From contig CAIYWO010000376.1 of the NCBI GenBank assembly GCA_903929925.1, positions 1 through 5,845 of the forward strand: a DNA stretch of 5,845 nt, written 5' to 3'. Source of the stretch: an uncultured beta proteobacterium (GTDB taxonomy: Bacteria; Pseudomonadota; Gammaproteobacteria; Burkholderiales; Burkholderiaceae_B). The notes under the pieces were generated by a model that was not told the DNA's origin, did no database searches, and worked only from the letters and a program-made list of their open reading frames with translations. The translations under genes and the position numbers were made by a program. Shown piece by piece: positions 5,657-5,845 of the stretch (within the stretch, counting starts at the first letter, position 1; every line of letters begins with the position of its first letter).

Positions 5657-5845
5657 TCACTGAGTGGGTGCAGCGTTACTAGAGGCTGCTGCTGCCGCGG
5701 CAGCCTCTTCCTGTTTGATACGACGCTTTTCAGCCTCGGTTTGCCATGCGGTGCTTGTACCACGGGCTACTTGACGCATACGCTCTTGGTGCGGGCCTGA
5801 ATTCGCTGTGATCGTCGCATTCACGAACACAAGGTCGGTGACACC
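5657..5845 (-). CDS. Unrecognised gene, 3' end only, with Ala-rich charged tail
   Basis: The minus-strand frame is open from the window edge to a TGA at 5657-5659, giving the last 62 residues of a longer protein. The segment begins GVTDLVFVNATITANSG, which looks like folded beta-strand sequence. It continues into a charged, probably helical stretch (ERMRQVARG, then EAEKRRIKQEE), seven alanines (48-54) and the low-complexity end SSNAAPTQ. Ala/Pro/Ser-rich ends like this are often disordered tails. I do not recognise the family. The stop lies 25 nt before the SGNH hydrolase ATG on the same strand, so the two are probably co-transcribed. The coding call rests on the open frame, the natural codon mix and the well-placed downstream ribosome binding site. 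Confidence 0.65.
   Translation of the reverse strand, partial: GVTDLVFVNATITANSGPHQERMRQVARGTSTAWQTEAEKRRIKQEEAAAAAAASSNAAPTQ

Noticed and set aside
5681..5708. GC-rich inverted repeat (AGAGGCTGC/GCAGCCTCT with the inner palindrome CTGCCGCGGCAG) as a terminator or operator
   Set aside because: It falls in the alanine-repeat codons of the partial gene, where runs of GCN naturally give such pairing, and no U-tract follows on either strand.

Overview
This 5.8 kb window looks like ordinary chromosome from a Gram-negative proteobacterium, most likely a betaproteobacterium (Burkholderiales-like). The evidence is the ratA-rnfH pair, a lipoprotein MltD-type lytic transglycosylase, a proteobacterial valine-degradation gene pair, moderate GC and tight gene packing with stop/start overlaps. 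The taxon is inferred from gene content and general protein resemblance; no database search was possible.

Layout: positions 1-2991 hold four genes, all on the minus strand. In order of transcription they are ratA (START/Coq10-like), rnfH (beta-grasp), an acyl-CoA dehydrogenase that closely resembles isobutyryl-CoA dehydrogenase (ACAD8 type), and a 3-hydroxyisobutyryl-CoA hydrolase-like crotonase cut by the window edge. ratA and rnfH share one base (TGATG). The last two genes overlap as ATGA. A 27-nt gap joins the two pairs and has a perfect 17-bp palindrome next to it. A short divergent spacer (about 100 bp) follows, then mltD on the plus strand (3092-4216). mltD converges, with only 20 bp between, on a minus-strand exported SGNH/GDSL hydrolase (4237-5631). 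Upstream of the hydrolase lies the 3' end of an unrecognised minus-strand gene (5657-5845).

Functionally, the dehydrogenase and hydrolase fit steps one and three of valine catabolism (isobutyryl-CoA to methacrylyl-CoA; 3-hydroxyisobutyryl-CoA to 3-hydroxyisobutyrate). RatA and RnfH are small conserved proteins of debated role. MltD and the SGNH hydrolase are envelope enzymes, the first probably acting on peptidoglycan.

I found no mobile element, CRISPR array, RNA gene or clearly new system. The points most worth a second look are the palindrome before the valine genes, an inverted repeat that would pair with the ratA start codon, and a non-canonical transglycosylase active-site motif in MltD. 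No stretch longer than 300 bp lacks a gene.
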